Positions 33,368 to 42,835 of a DNA stretch of 64,000 bases are shown here, piece by piece. Made by a program: the position numbers and the translations under genes. Under the pieces are notes generated by a model, which saw only the letters and a list, made by a program, of their open reading frames with translations, searched no databases and had not been told where the DNA came from. Origin of the DNA: Candidatus Dormiibacterota bacterium (GTDB lineage: Bacteria; Chloroflexota; Dormibacteria; Aeolococcales; Aeolococcaceae); NCBI GenBank assembly GCA_003162415.1, contig PMOL01000011.1, positions 492,492 to 556,491 of the forward strand. Reading direction: 5' to 3'. Numbering within the stretch: position 1 is the stretch's first letter; every line of letters begins with the position of its first letter.

Positions 33368-34288
33368 TCAGGCAGGGACAAGGCCAATCTGCCGCACCGC
33401 GGCCATCAGCCCAGCGACGTCGAGGCCGTTGCGCCGGCGCAGAAACTCCTCCGATCCGGTGGTCTCGCCGGTCGGGTCCGTGACTCCGCAGCGGACCAGC
33501 CGCACGCCCATGCCGTGATCGGCGATCGTCTCCGCCACCAGTGAACCAAGGCCGCCAACCGGGCGGTGATCCTCGATGGTGATGCACGCGCTTTTCGACG
33601 ACAGCAGCGCGACCAGGTCGTCTGCCGGCGCCGGAGCAATCGACGCGGCGACAGCCACCGCCGTCTGGATGCCCTCGGCCTGAAGTTGCCGCCGCACCTC
33701 GAGCGCGACCCCCGTCATCGATCCGATGGCGACGATCGCGATGTCGCCGTCACCGATGACTTCCAGACGACCCCATCGGAAACGACCATCGAGCTCCGGG
33801 TGACTTGCGGTTTCCTTGGCAAGGCGCAGATACATCGGCACCGGGCGCGCGTAGTGGTCTCGGAGAGCACGGTCGACCTGACCGTCATCCGCCGGCGCGA
33901 CGATAGCGACTCCGGGCTGAACCCGCATCAGTGCGATGTCCTCGAGCGCGTGATGCGTTGGGCCCGCGGTCCCATACGCGAAACCACCGCCGATCCCAAC
34001 GATACGCACCGGGAGTTGATGGAGCACTGCACCATTCCTGAACTGCTCGTAGCCGCGCATCGACGCAAAGGTTGCGATCGAATAGCAGAATGGGATCATC
34101 CCCTCGTGGGCCATTCCCGCGGCCAGCGACATCATGTTCGCTTCCGCGACACCAACATTGAAGAAGCGATCAGCGTGACGCTCGGCGAAGGGCTCGAGCA
34201 CCATGAAACCCAGGTCGGCAGTGAGCAGGACAACGCGCTCGTCGTGGTTCGCGATGTCGATCAGGGTCGAGACGAACTGCTTCCTCAC
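33368..34288 (-). CDS. Transketolase, C-terminal (pyrimidine-binding) subunit
   Basis: This 306-residue protein corresponds to the second half of transketolase. Relevant segments are VVLLTADLGFM, FFNVGVAEANMMSLAAGMA, with the activating glutamate, YGTAGPTHHALEDIALMR, and a C-terminal domain from about residue 185 that ends with VGGLGSLVAETIAD. The start overlaps the N-terminal-subunit stop by 4 bp, so the two are made together as a split enzyme. It would move two-carbon ketol units between sugar phosphates. Its place inside a glycan cluster argues for a dedicated sugar-precursor role rather than central metabolism; that is inference. Confidence 0.88.
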   Translation of the reverse strand: MRKQFVSTLIDIANHDERVVLLTADLGFMVLEPFAERHADRFFNVGVAEANMMSLAAGMAHEGMIPFCYSIATFASMRGYEQFRNGAVLHQLPVRIVGIGGGFAYGTAGPTHHALEDIALMRVQPGVAIVAPADDGQVDRALRDHYARPVPMYLRLAKETASHPELDGRFRWGRLEVIGDGDIAIVAIGSMTGVALEVRRQLQAEGIQTAVAVAASIAPAPADDLVALLSSKSACITIEDHRPVGGLGSLVAETIADHGMGVRLVRCGVTDPTGETTGSEEFLRRRNGLDVAGLMAAVRQIGLVPA

Positions 34289-35067
34289 CCGATCTCACCC
34301 ATGGCCTGCTCGAACTGCGCGTCATCGACCGGGAGATAGTGCCACTTGACCTGGCGCTCCATGAAGCTCACGCCCTTGCCCGCGAGCGTGTCCGCGATCA
34401 CGAAGAGCGGTTTCCCCGGCGTGTTGACCTCGAGGGCGGTGGTCAGCTCGTCGACATCGTGTCCATCGACTCGCCTGCTTTCCCATCCGAGCGTCTGAAC
34501 GAGCCGGTCAACGCCGCTGAGGTCGATCACGTCGACGGTCGGTGCGAGCGCCTGCTGACCGTTGTTGTCGAGGATGACCGTGAGGTTGTCGAGCTTGTGA
34601 TGTCCCGCGAACATCACCGCCTCCCACACCGAGCCCTCGTTGAGCTCCGCATCACTCATCAGCACGAACACTCTTCCCGGGTTGCCCACGATACGTTTTG
34701 CAAGCGCGACACCGGCGCCGAGTGATGGGCCGTGACCAAGCGAGCCGGTGGAGAAGGTGATGCCGGGCAGTGTGTGATCGGGATGGACGCCGAGCTGGCT
34801 GTCGTCACCGCAGTACGTGTCGAGGGTCTCGTGACTCATGAGGCCGAGTTCGGTGAGCACACAATATTGCGCCAGCGCCGCATGACCCTTCGACAGGATG
34901 AAAACGTCGACCTCGGGATCGACGGTCCCAGAGAACAGTGCGACCAGGATGTCCGCGATCGAGAGTGCGGAGCCGATGTGTCCCACGTGAGCGCGCTTCG
35001 ACTGCTCGACGATCAACCGCCGAACGCGGACGGAACTGAGAGCACGAGCTGTTTCGCTGCCTGCCAT
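34285..35067 (-). CDS. Transketolase, N-terminal (ThDP pyrophosphate-binding) subunit
   Basis: This 260-residue protein corresponds to the first half of transketolase. SKRAHVGHIGSALSIADIL carries the first substrate/cofactor histidines, LSKGHAALAQY and TGSLGHGPSLGAGVALA follow. The ThDP-metal motif reads SDAELNEGSVWEA with the LDNNGQQ asparagine 30 residues later. ATG 35067 shares one base with the upstream GT2 stop; GTG 35070 is an alternative with a 4-bp overlap. Together with the next gene it would form an active heterotetramer, as in other split bacterial and archaeal transketolases. Confidence 0.88.
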   Translation of the reverse strand: MAGSETARALSSVRVRRLIVEQSKRAHVGHIGSALSIADILVALFSGTVDPEVDVFILSKGHAALAQYCVLTELGLMSHETLDTYCGDDSQLGVHPDHTLPGITFSTGSLGHGPSLGAGVALAKRIVGNPGRVFVLMSDAELNEGSVWEAVMFAGHHKLDNLTVILDNNGQQALAPTVDVIDLSGVDRLVQTLGWESRRVDGHDVDELTTALEVNTPGKPLFVIADTLAGKGVSFMERQVKWHYLPVDDAQFEQAMGEIG

Positions 35068-36182
35068 CACATCGCCTTGGTTGGCTTGCGGTGTCTTTGA
35101 TCCGCTCTCAAAGCCGTACGAGTGTAGCCCAGTTCGGTCGTCGCCAACGCCGGAAGGGGTTCCGGCGAGCCGCCCCCGGTGTCGATCCGCAGCGCAGCCT
35201 CGGCCACACCAACCCAGAACCCTGATCCCCATGCAACGTGCAGGACCGGGAAGATTCCGGGGATGCGCATCCGGACCGATGGGGTCTCGCCCTTCCCTGC
35301 GTGGATCCCCGCCACCACGCACCCGGCGGCATACACGGCCGCCCCGGCCGCAACGGCGGGCCGCCCTCGCCTCGTCAATCCAAGCAACGCCGCCACCGGG
35401 ATTGCCGCCACGAGGGCGGGTGCGGCAAGGTGGTACGGACGGATGACTCCGAGGCTCGCACGGGCAACCCGAACCTTCGAGCGTCCGTAGCGGAAGTACT
35501 GGCGGGCCAGGGCGGGGATCGACTCCCGCACCCAGTACCTGGTGGGGATATCCGGGCTGAAGAGCACGCGTCCCCCGGTTTCGCGGATCCGATGGTTCAG
35601 CTCATAGTCCTCGTGTGGCGGATAGGCTTCGTCGTAGAGGCCTACACGCTCAAATGCACTACGCCGGAACGTCCCGGGAAAGACCGTGGGCAACTCCTCC
35701 ACCCGCGTCGAATATCGATATCGCGCCCCGCCGACCCCGAATGGGGATCGCATCGCACGCGCAATCGCACGGCCGGTGATGCCTGCCCCCTCGCCATCGG
35801 CACGGCCCCCGACATTGTCGGCGCCGGTTTCGAGCAGCAGCTCGATCGACCGTCGCAGATGATGTGGGGACCATTCCGCGTGCCCGTCCTGGCGCGCGAT
35901 GAACTCACCGCTGCTCGCGAGAATGCCGAGGTTGAGACCGTGCGCCTGCGTCCTCCCAGGATTGTCGATCAAGCGCACATTCGGGTGAAGGACGGACGTC
36001 GATTCGACGATGGCTCGAGTGCGATCGGTCGATCCTCCGTCGGCCACGATGACCTCGTAGCGATCCTCCGGGTAGTCCTGACCGAGCACGGAGGCGAGGC
36101 ATGCCTCGATATATCGCTCCTCGTTGAACACGGGGATGACGACACTGACAAACGGCAGCGCATTGGAGTCGGAATGGCCCAT
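35067..36182 (-). CDS. GT2 glycosyltransferase with C-terminal membrane helices
   Basis: This 371-residue GT-A enzyme resembles ExoA/cellulose-synthase-like GT2 proteins. VSVVIPVFNEE, VIVADGGSTDRT, the EFIARQDGHAEW metal-site region and PPHEDYELNHRIRETGG, with the ED general-base motif, are visible. Two to three hydrophobic segments at about 240-290 anchor it. It opens the minus-strand operon leading to the split transketolase. Its start lies only 23 bp from the divergent SDR gene. The sugar donor is not predictable. Confidence 0.85.
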   Translation of the reverse strand: MGHSDSNALPFVSVVIPVFNEERYIEACLASVLGQDYPEDRYEVIVADGGSTDRTRAIVESTSVLHPNVRLIDNPGRTQAHGLNLGILASSGEFIARQDGHAEWSPHHLRRSIELLLETGADNVGGRADGEGAGITGRAIARAMRSPFGVGGARYRYSTRVEELPTVFPGTFRRSAFERVGLYDEAYPPHEDYELNHRIRETGGRVLFSPDIPTRYWVRESIPALARQYFRYGRSKVRVARASLGVIRPYHLAAPALVAAIPVAALLGLTRRGRPAVAAGAAVYAAGCVVAGIHAGKGETPSVRMRIPGIFPVLHVAWGSGFWVGVAEAALRIDTGGGSPEPLPALATTELGYTRTALRADQRHRKPTKAM

Positions 36183-36205
36183 CGGGGCTGCTATGGTGCC
36201 ATCAC

Positions 36206-37180
36206 GTGAGGACGTTGGTGACGGGCGGCGCCGGTTTCATCGGCAGTCACCTTGTCGATCGCCTGGTCGGGCATGGCGACGCGGTCGTCGTTCTCGACGA
36301 TTTCTCCACCGGGCGCCGCGGCAACATCCGGCGCCACGCAGACAGCGCCACGGTACGCATCGTCGAAGGCACCATCCTCGACGATGCGCTGGTCGAAACC
36401 CTTGTGGGCGACTGTGATCGAGTGTTCCATCTCGCTGCGGCGGTCGGGGTCGCACACATCATCGCGGACCCGCTCGGATCGATTCAGGTCAACAGTCGTG
36501 GCACCGAGAACATTCTTGCCGCATGCGCGCGTCACGGCCGCAAGCTGCTGATCAGCAGCTCGAGCGAGGTCTATGGACGCGGCGGCCGGGTTCCGATGCA
36601 CGAAGACGATGATCGCATCCTCGGGTCGACGGTCATCCAGCGCTGGTCGTATGCCACTGCGAAGGCGCTCGATGAGCATCTCCTGCTCGCGTACGCGGCA
36701 CACGGGTTGCGGGGAGTGATCGTTCGCTATTTCAACATCTACGGACCGCGCATGGATCCCGACGGCTACGGCAGCGTGATGGCCACCTTTGTCCGTCAGG
36801 CGCTCGCCGGCGAACCCGTGACCGTGTATGGCGACGGCCTCCAGTCGCGCTGCTTCACCTACATCGACGACTGCATCGACGGCACCGTGCTTGCGATGGA
36901 GACGCAACCCGCCGAGGGGCAGGTATTCAACATCGGCGATGCGACGACCGAGATGACCATCGCGGACCTCGCGCGCAAGGTCATCGAGGCGAGCAGCAGC
37001 AGCTCCACGATCGTTCACGAGAGCTACGAGCAGCACTTCGGTGCCGGCTTCGAGGACACTCGCCGGCGTGTGCCGTCGGCGGCTCGCGCCGCCGAACGGC
37101 TCGGCTGGACCGCGCATGTCGGCCTCGATGAGGGACTGCGGCGAACGCTCGAATCCTGGGAGCGGACCGGCGCCGTCTGA
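36206..37180 (+). CDS. UDP-sugar epimerase/decarboxylase-type SDR
   Basis: This 324-residue extended SDR has the cofactor loop TGGAGFIGSHLVD at residues 6-18, ISSSSEVYG and an intact YATAK motif. IVRYFNIYGPRMDP and the CFTYIDDCIDG segment resemble UDP-glucuronate decarboxylase and UDP-GlcNAc/Glc 4-epimerases. The GTG start has no Shine-Dalgarno; a -10-like TATGGT (36192-36197) 8 nt upstream suggests a leaderless mRNA. It converges on the UDP-sugar 6-dehydrogenase gene with 2 bp between stops; if the decarboxylase reading is right, the two could act in series. Confidence 0.82.
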   Translation: MRTLVTGGAGFIGSHLVDRLVGHGDAVVVLDDFSTGRRGNIRRHADSATVRIVEGTILDDALVETLVGDCDRVFHLAAAVGVAHIIADPLGSIQVNSRGTENILAACARHGRKLLISSSSEVYGRGGRVPMHEDDDRILGSTVIQRWSYATAKALDEHLLLAYAAHGLRGVIVRYFNIYGPRMDPDGYGSVMATFVRQALAGEPVTVYGDGLQSRCFTYIDDCIDGTVLAMETQPAEGQVFNIGDATTEMTIADLARKVIEASSSSSTIVHESYEQHFGAGFEDTRRRVPSAARAAERLGWTAHVGLDEGLRRTLESWERTGAV

Positions 37181-37182
37181 CG

Positions 37183-38514
37183 CTACAGCGTGTGCCAGCC
37201 CGCGCGACCCTGACCGCGGACGCCGCGCGTGTCGAGCACGAGCGGCGCGCGTTCGCGAATCAGTGCCCAGTCGATCGCGTCGTGCGCCGTGGTGATGACC
37301 ACGAGCTCACTCGCCTCGAGCTCGGCGGCGGTCAGCTCCACCGCCCGAAGGCTCACGCCACCATGCGTGGAGAGCGACTCAACGTGGGGATCGACGTAGC
37401 GGACGAGCGCGCCGCGACTGAGCAAGCGATCGGCGACCTCGATCGCCGGCGACTCGCGAGCGTCACCGATGTTGGGTTTGTACGCAACTCCGACCAGCAG
37501 AATGCGCGAGCCACGCATGCTGCGCCCGATGTCATTGAGGACATCGTCGGCTCGTTGCACTACGTAATCCGGCATCCCCCGGTTCACCTCGTTCCCGAGG
37601 TCGATGAACCGGGTGCGGAAGTCGAGGTTGCGCATCTTCCACTGCAGATACGAGGGATCAACCGGGATGCAGTGGCCCCCAACCCCGGGACCCGGATAGA
37701 AGGGCATGAACCCGTAGGGTTTGGTGGCCGCGCTCTCGATGACCTCCCAGACATCCACGCCGAGGCGGCGGCACATCTGCGCGACCTCGTTGGCAAAGCC
37801 GATGTTGATCATGCGAAAGGTGTTCTCGAGGACCTTGACCATTTCGGCGGTGGTTGCGTCACGCACCGGGGTCACGACGTCGACGATGGTCAGGAGCGCC
37901 CGCTGTGCAACCTCGGTTGAGGCATCGTCGACGCCACCCACGACCTTCGGCGTGGTGCGCAGCGTGAACCTCTTGTTTCCAGGATCGATCCGCTCGGGGG
38001 CGAAGGCGAGAAAGATGTCCACTCCCATCACCAATCCCGAGCGTTCGAGGATCGGCCGGAGCACATCCTCGGTGGTCCCCGGGTAACTCGTGCTGGTGAG
38101 CACGATCAACTGACCGGGACGCTGGCACGCGATGAGCGCCTCGCCCACGGCCTCGATGGCGGATGTATCGGGTTCGCGCGTATCGCCGAGCGGGGTGTGC
38201 ACGCAGATGTCGACGACATCGAGGTCGCCGGCCGCCGCTAGCGAGGTGACCGCGGTCAGCCTGTCATCGAGCCGCGCCCGTGCGACGTCGCTCGAGGGCA
38301 CATCCTCGATGTAGCTCTCTCCCGCCATGATCGCCGCGCATCGCTCAGCGTTGGTGTCGATCCCCACCACGGTGAAGCCGGCGTCAGCGTACGCGACCGC
38401 AGTTGGGAGACCCACGTATCCGAGACCGACGATCCCGATCCGAGCGCTACGATCCCCGATCCGCTCGACGAGTCGCCGCCCCTCGCCGGTCAGTTCCACA
38501 ACGGGCGCAATCAT
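37183..38514 (-). CDS. UDP-sugar 6-dehydrogenase (UDP-GlcNAc/ManNAc/Glc dehydrogenase family)
   Basis: This 443-residue NAD-dependent enzyme oxidises C6 of a UDP-hexose or UDP-HexNAc to the uronate. The dinucleotide loop GIVGLGYVGLP lies at about 27-37. The substrate lysine is K227 in EMVKVLENTFRM, and the catalytic cysteine is C282 in GVGGHCIPVDP. VGVAYKPNIGDARESP follows in the C-terminal domain. The pattern is nearest to the WecC/TviB-like branch acting on N-acetylated sugars, though the exact substrate cannot be fixed. It lies just downstream of the priming transferase on the same strand. Confidence 0.9.
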   Translation of the reverse strand: MIAPVVELTGEGRRLVERIGDRSARIGIVGLGYVGLPTAVAYADAGFTVVGIDTNAERCAAIMAGESYIEDVPSSDVARARLDDRLTAVTSLAAAGDLDVVDICVHTPLGDTREPDTSAIEAVGEALIACQRPGQLIVLTSTSYPGTTEDVLRPILERSGLVMGVDIFLAFAPERIDPGNKRFTLRTTPKVVGGVDDASTEVAQRALLTIVDVVTPVRDATTAEMVKVLENTFRMINIGFANEVAQMCRRLGVDVWEVIESAATKPYGFMPFYPGPGVGGHCIPVDPSYLQWKMRNLDFRTRFIDLGNEVNRGMPDYVVQRADDVLNDIGRSMRGSRILLVGVAYKPNIGDARESPAIEVADRLLSRGALVRYVDPHVESLSTHGGVSLRAVELTAAELEASELVVITTAHDAIDWALIRERAPLVLDTRGVRGQGRAGWHTL

Positions 38515-38556
38515 ACGGACAGCGGGGCAAGCGAGCGCCCGCGTGGCGTCGCTACC

Positions 38557-40119
38557 TCAGTACGCTCCGTTGGAGTGCGCGATCGCGCGAAGGGTGCTCC
38601 ACAGCAATGAGATGTCCAGCCAGATCGACCAGTTCTCGACGTAGTAGAGATCGAGATGCACGCGCTGCTCCCAGGGGAGTTCGGAGCGCCCGCGGACCTG
38701 CCAGAGCCCGGTCATCCCCGGCGTCACCAGCAGCCGGGCGTGCGCGCCGTGGCCGAAGCTGTCGACCTCGTCCTGGACGAGTGGCCGCGGGCCGACCAGC
38801 GACATGGTCCCGATCAGCACGTTGAACAACTGCGGCAGTTCGTCCAGTGAATACCTCCGCAGGAACCGACCGACCGAGGTGACCCGATCATCCGACGGCG
38901 TCTTCACGAGCATCTGCCGTTCGCCGGTGGTGCTCTCAACCGGTTGCAGAAGCGCACCCACGCCGACGCGCATGCTGCGGAACTTCCAGATGTTGAACGC
39001 GCGGCCCTCCTTGCCGATTCGGCGCTGCCGGAAGAACACCGGCCCGCGGTCGTTGAGCTTGATGGCCACCGCGATCGCTGCCAGCACCGGGCTCAGGACA
39101 AGGATCAGGAAGAGCGACGCGACGCGATCGAAGACGGATTTCACGACCCGAGCGGGTCCGCTCAGCTCCGGCTCGCAGATCTCCAGCAGGGGCAGGCCAT
39201 CGACAGGGTGCATGACGATGCGGGGGCCGGCAATGTCCGCGAGATCCGGGACCACCAGCAACCGGATACCCGACCCCTGGAGCGCCCACGACATTCGCCG
39301 CAACTCGCCGCCCGTCGAGTGGGTCGTTCCGACAAAGGCGATCGTGTCGGCGTCGAGACGCCGCACCTCGTTGACGATCTCGTCGACATCGATGGGCTCG
39401 TCTTCAGCAAGCGCATCGGTGGCGACGACTCCCACCACCGAGAAGCCGGTGTGCGTATTTCGATCGATGTAATTGCGAAGCTGCTCCGCTCCCTTGCCGG
39501 GTCCGACTTCAACGATGCGGTGGATCGCGACGCCATCTCCGAATCGACTGCGCAATGCCTTGCGGGCAGCCCAGCGGCCCAGCAATGTCAGCAGCGCGGC
39601 CGTCGGAATCGTGATCAGCACCAGGCCACGCGAGAAGTCGGCTCGAAGCACGTATGACGTGAAGCCGATGAGCGCGAGGATCCAGATCGACGCATTGCAG
39701 ACGCGCCGGTATTGCTCCGGCCCGGCCGCCAGGTAGCGACGCGCGTACGAGCCGCTCAGCAGCATCGCCACGACCCAGAGGGCCGGGAAGGTCGCTGCAA
39801 TCGCGGCGTATGGCAGCCGGTCGTTCAACCTCTCGGGCGAGGTGCCGAAGATGGCGAGCGTCGCAATCGCAACCGCCAGGGTTGCGATCACCGCATCGAG
39901 GACGACCAGGAGGGCAATCCATCGCCGGACGGAGACGCGCTGCGAACGGGATTCGATGCGCGGATAGACGCTCGTCGGCCAGAACGCAGACGGCGCAACG
40001 CCGGGCTGCCCCACCAGCTGAACGTGCTTGAGACGATCCACCTGGGCTTCTGGCGCACCGTCAAGCTCGACCGTGACGCGATCCCCCCGCCCAGTGCCAC
40101 TCGCTCGCCGGCTTGCCAT
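38557..40119 (-). CDS. Priming polyprenyl-phosphate glycosyl-1-phosphate transferase
   Basis: This 520-residue membrane protein starts lipid-linked glycan assembly by moving a sugar phosphate onto undecaprenyl phosphate. Four hydrophobic helices between about residues 65 and 180 are followed by a CoA-binding-like Rossmann domain (EVGPGKGAEQLRNYID). Then come another helix and the C-terminal bacterial sugar transferase domain with FFRQRRIGKEGRAFNIWKFRSM, RRYSLDELPQLFNVL and GMTGLWQVRGRS. ATG 40119 is preferred because GGAGGG stands 5 nt upstream; the open frame extends to 40164. It is WbaP/WcaJ-like in architecture. Confidence 0.9.
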   Translation of the reverse strand: MASRRASGTGRGDRVTVELDGAPEAQVDRLKHVQLVGQPGVAPSAFWPTSVYPRIESRSQRVSVRRWIALLVVLDAVIATLAVAIATLAIFGTSPERLNDRLPYAAIAATFPALWVVAMLLSGSYARRYLAAGPEQYRRVCNASIWILALIGFTSYVLRADFSRGLVLITIPTAALLTLLGRWAARKALRSRFGDGVAIHRIVEVGPGKGAEQLRNYIDRNTHTGFSVVGVVATDALAEDEPIDVDEIVNEVRRLDADTIAFVGTTHSTGGELRRMSWALQGSGIRLLVVPDLADIAGPRIVMHPVDGLPLLEICEPELSGPARVVKSVFDRVASLFLILVLSPVLAAIAVAIKLNDRGPVFFRQRRIGKEGRAFNIWKFRSMRVGVGALLQPVESTTGERQMLVKTPSDDRVTSVGRFLRRYSLDELPQLFNVLIGTMSLVGPRPLVQDEVDSFGHGAHARLLVTPGMTGLWQVRGRSELPWEQRVHLDLYYVENWSIWLDISLLWSTLRAIAHSNGAY

Positions 40120-40366
40120 GGAACCCTCCGGGGACGCTTCAAGACCTCTGGAACGGGAGCCCAATCGATCTGATTATGAGGGCTCTAGCCTAACGCCCCC
40201 AGACTTGGAGCCTCCCCAGGGGCTCCTCGCAGCCGAGGACGATGGCGCGCGCAGAGCGCGCGACGTCAACGATCTAGCAATTGATCTCAGGATAGCACGC
40301 GCTTCCTGGCGGCACGGCGCACTGCTGAGCGCGTCTCGCCTGACCGGCCGCTAAGCTCCATCCGGC

Positions 40367-42523
40367 GTGTCACTACAAGACTTCGCGCAATCGCTCCCCG
40401 GGGTGGTGATTGCGGCTCTGCTCCCTGGCTTTGCCCTTGCGACCCTGCTCGCTCCGGAGTGGCGATGGTGGACGAGACTTGCGATGTCCCCCGGGATGTC
40501 CGCAGGGTTCATCGGCGTCGCGGGGATGGCGATGCACGATGCGCACATCCCCTTCGAGCCGGTCACCGTGCTGCCGCTGCTCGTGGTACTTGGGGCTGCC
40601 GCGGTGCTCCGCTGGCGCCGCGCTTCCCCCGCGGGCATCGTCGCCGCTCCCTGGTGGGTACCGATTCCCGCGCTCATCGCCGGTCTCATCGGGGCATCGG
40701 TTTTCTTCTGGGCCCTCCATGGACAGGTACTCCCTCCAGACTGGGATACGGCGACGCACGGAGGGCTCGCCAACACGATTGCGCGAACGCACGATGTGCT
40801 GCCGCTGATCCGGATCCCGATCGAAGGGACCGAATTCGTGCGCGCGCGCCCTGGGTTCGAGGCGACGGCCGCCGTGGTGTCGTGGCTCGGCGCTCCATCG
40901 CCCGCGATGGCGATGGGACCGGTGATCACCGTGACGCTGGTGCTGATCCCCCTGTCACTCAGTCTGCTCGCGCTCGAGGCGACCGGATCTGTTGCACTTG
41001 CAGCGCTGGTGCCGCTCTTCGCGCTCGGGCTTGCGTTTCCATCGTTTCAGGCCATCGTCGGCCGCTTTCCCGAGATCATCGATTCGACGCTCATCGTCCC
41101 CTTCATCGTTGCCGCGCTACGGGTTTTTCGGGGTGTCTTCACGCGTGACACTGCGCTTCTGTTGTTTGCAATCACCGCATCCATCTGGGTGATCCACGGC
41201 CTCGAGGTGTTCACCGGCGGGGTGGTCGCGTGTGGCCTGCTCGCGATCACAGTGGTGCAGGTCGTACGCGCCAATCCTCGAGTCGCGCTCATTCGTGTGG
41301 GCATCGCGGCCGGGGCCGTGCTGGCCGGCGCCATCATCGTGACGCTGCTGACGCGGTCACCCCACGTTCCTCCGGCCACCGCGACCCAGCCTTCGTCGGC
41401 ATTGATCCCGGTGACGAGCGCACCGATACATCTGCACGTGATCCTCGCATCGATTGCGCAGACCGATCTCATCAGCCCGGTCTTCTTCGCGCTGTACCTG
41501 ATCGGCGTCGTGGCGCTGATCGTCCGGCGTCGAATGCTCTGGCTGCTCGTGGCGCAGGTGCTGCTGATCGCGTTCATGGTGGACGCCTTCTACTGGCACA
41601 AGCTGGCAAAACTCTGGCGGCTCATCTTTCCGTGGGCCGAGCAGGATCGCATCCTCGGCTATCAATACTGGTTGATCCCGCTTGTCCTTGGCGCCGGGTT
41701 CCTCGCGATCATCAGCGTGATGCGCTCCCTGTCGCGGACGCGACAGTTGCAGATCGGTGCGACCGTGGCGGGCGTTCTCGCCGCCGGAGTCGCCGTCCTC
41801 GTGCGCCATTCGCTCGGGCGTTTGTGGACCTATCTCATCGGCCAGTACGCGGTCTACACCTTTCCGCTGGGCCTCTACGATCCCTTGACGGCATTGCGCC
41901 CATGGATCCCGGCGATGGCAATCACCGCAGCGGCGGTGGTGGTCGCCTGGGTTCTCTACGTATACGGCGCGGAAGTTCCCGCTTTTGTCGCCACTCGAGT
42001 GCGCGTCGGCGCGCATCGATTCGCTGCCGCGCCGCTGGCCCTGGGCGTTATCGCCATCGTGTGCCTGGTGGTCGGCGCGTCATACGAGCTCGGCGTCTAC
42101 CAGCACGCGGTGGCCACCCGTTCGCTGGTCACTCCCGCGGATCTCACGGTGTTGAACACGCTGACGGACGACTACCCGAGCACCACTGTGGTCATGACCA
42201 ACAGCGGCAACGATGCCGGTATGTGGATGGCCGGGCTCACGGATCTGACACCGATGGTGCCCAACGGCTTCGAGTCCGGGGCCCTGACCCTGCCTCTGGA
42301 CATCGCCGTCAGCAAGGCCTGCGCCGACCCTGCTGATGCCGCGGCGGCGATTCAACATGAGGCCGACCTGACGGGCGCCCGCATCCTGTTCATGGGCGCA
42401 CACACCATCCCTTCACCGATGAATCCGTGGAGTGTCACGTGCGTCGCCAAACTGCCGAATCTGCGCTTGATCACGTCAGCGCCATGGCAGGGTTCGATGG
42501 CGGCCGCGTTCGCGATCACATGA
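40367..42523 (+). CDS. Large polytopic membrane protein (DUF6541-like)
   Basis: This 718-residue protein has about 14 hydrophobic segments. The opening PGVVIAALLPGFALATLLAP and the loop PPDWDTATHGGLANTI are reminiscent of the DUF6541 family of actinobacteria and Chloroflexota. A soluble C-terminal part begins near residue 585 with a DDYPSTTVVMTNSGNDAGMW stretch. GTG 40367 is preceded at 9 nt by TAAGCT, a possible -10, suggesting a leaderless message. The layout matches the 21849-24062 protein. A role in glycan transfer or polymerisation is inferred from its place at the end of the cluster. Confidence 0.65.
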   Translation: MSLQDFAQSLPGVVIAALLPGFALATLLAPEWRWWTRLAMSPGMSAGFIGVAGMAMHDAHIPFEPVTVLPLLVVLGAAAVLRWRRASPAGIVAAPWWVPIPALIAGLIGASVFFWALHGQVLPPDWDTATHGGLANTIARTHDVLPLIRIPIEGTEFVRARPGFEATAAVVSWLGAPSPAMAMGPVITVTLVLIPLSLSLLALEATGSVALAALVPLFALGLAFPSFQAIVGRFPEIIDSTLIVPFIVAALRVFRGVFTRDTALLLFAITASIWVIHGLEVFTGGVVACGLLAITVVQVVRANPRVALIRVGIAAGAVLAGAIIVTLLTRSPHVPPATATQPSSALIPVTSAPIHLHVILASIAQTDLISPVFFALYLIGVVALIVRRRMLWLLVAQVLLIAFMVDAFYWHKLAKLWRLIFPWAEQDRILGYQYWLIPLVLGAGFLAIISVMRSLSRTRQLQIGATVAGVLAAGVAVLVRHSLGRLWTYLIGQYAVYTFPLGLYDPLTALRPWIPAMAITAAAVVVAWVLYVYGAEVPAFVATRVRVGAHRFAAAPLALGVIAIVCLVVGASYELGVYQHAVATRSLVTPADLTVLNTLTDDYPSTTVVMTNSGNDAGMWMAGLTDLTPMVPNGFESGALTLPLDIAVSKACADPADAAAAIQHEADLTGARILFMGAHTIPSPMNPWSVTCVAKLPNLRLITSAPWQGSMAAAFAIT

Positions 42524-42835
42524 GCGCGCAGTTGGGCTCCGCACGCTCGTAGAGCGCATCGGGATCGGAGACGACCACGTGGGATGATCCGGATGTCCCC
42601 ACCCAGAGGCCGATCCCTCTCAGCACATCCTCAGGTAGGTTCACGGTCGTCTGGCTATCCTCTGGCCCACGTCGCTTCAGGAAAGAGAATGAGTGAGCTC
42701 CATGTGCTGAGGCCGATCGCAGCCGGGGCTGTGCGGCCTCGCACTCGCGTTCCTGCCCCTGACTGGCCCAGGCTGACTGGACCGATACGCCGTCAAACGC
42801 CGCCACGCTCGTCCAGACGGTGACCTGAGGCCGCG
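42524..42835. other. Stretch without a convincing gene
   Basis: These 312 bp lie between two converging genes. One minus-strand frame stays open from 43025 to 42516; from GTG 42806 it would encode about 96 residues ending in RAEPNCALM and overlapping the membrane-protein stop by 8 bp. Nothing in it resembles a known domain, and its start is unclear. It could be a remnant or a small orphan protein. No terminator with a T run is visible. Confidence 0.4.

Noticed and set aside
40207-40226. GGAGCC/GGCTCC inverted repeat as terminator or operator
   Set aside because: 6-bp stem with an 8-nt loop and no T run, between divergently transcribed genes; not distinctive in GC-rich DNA.
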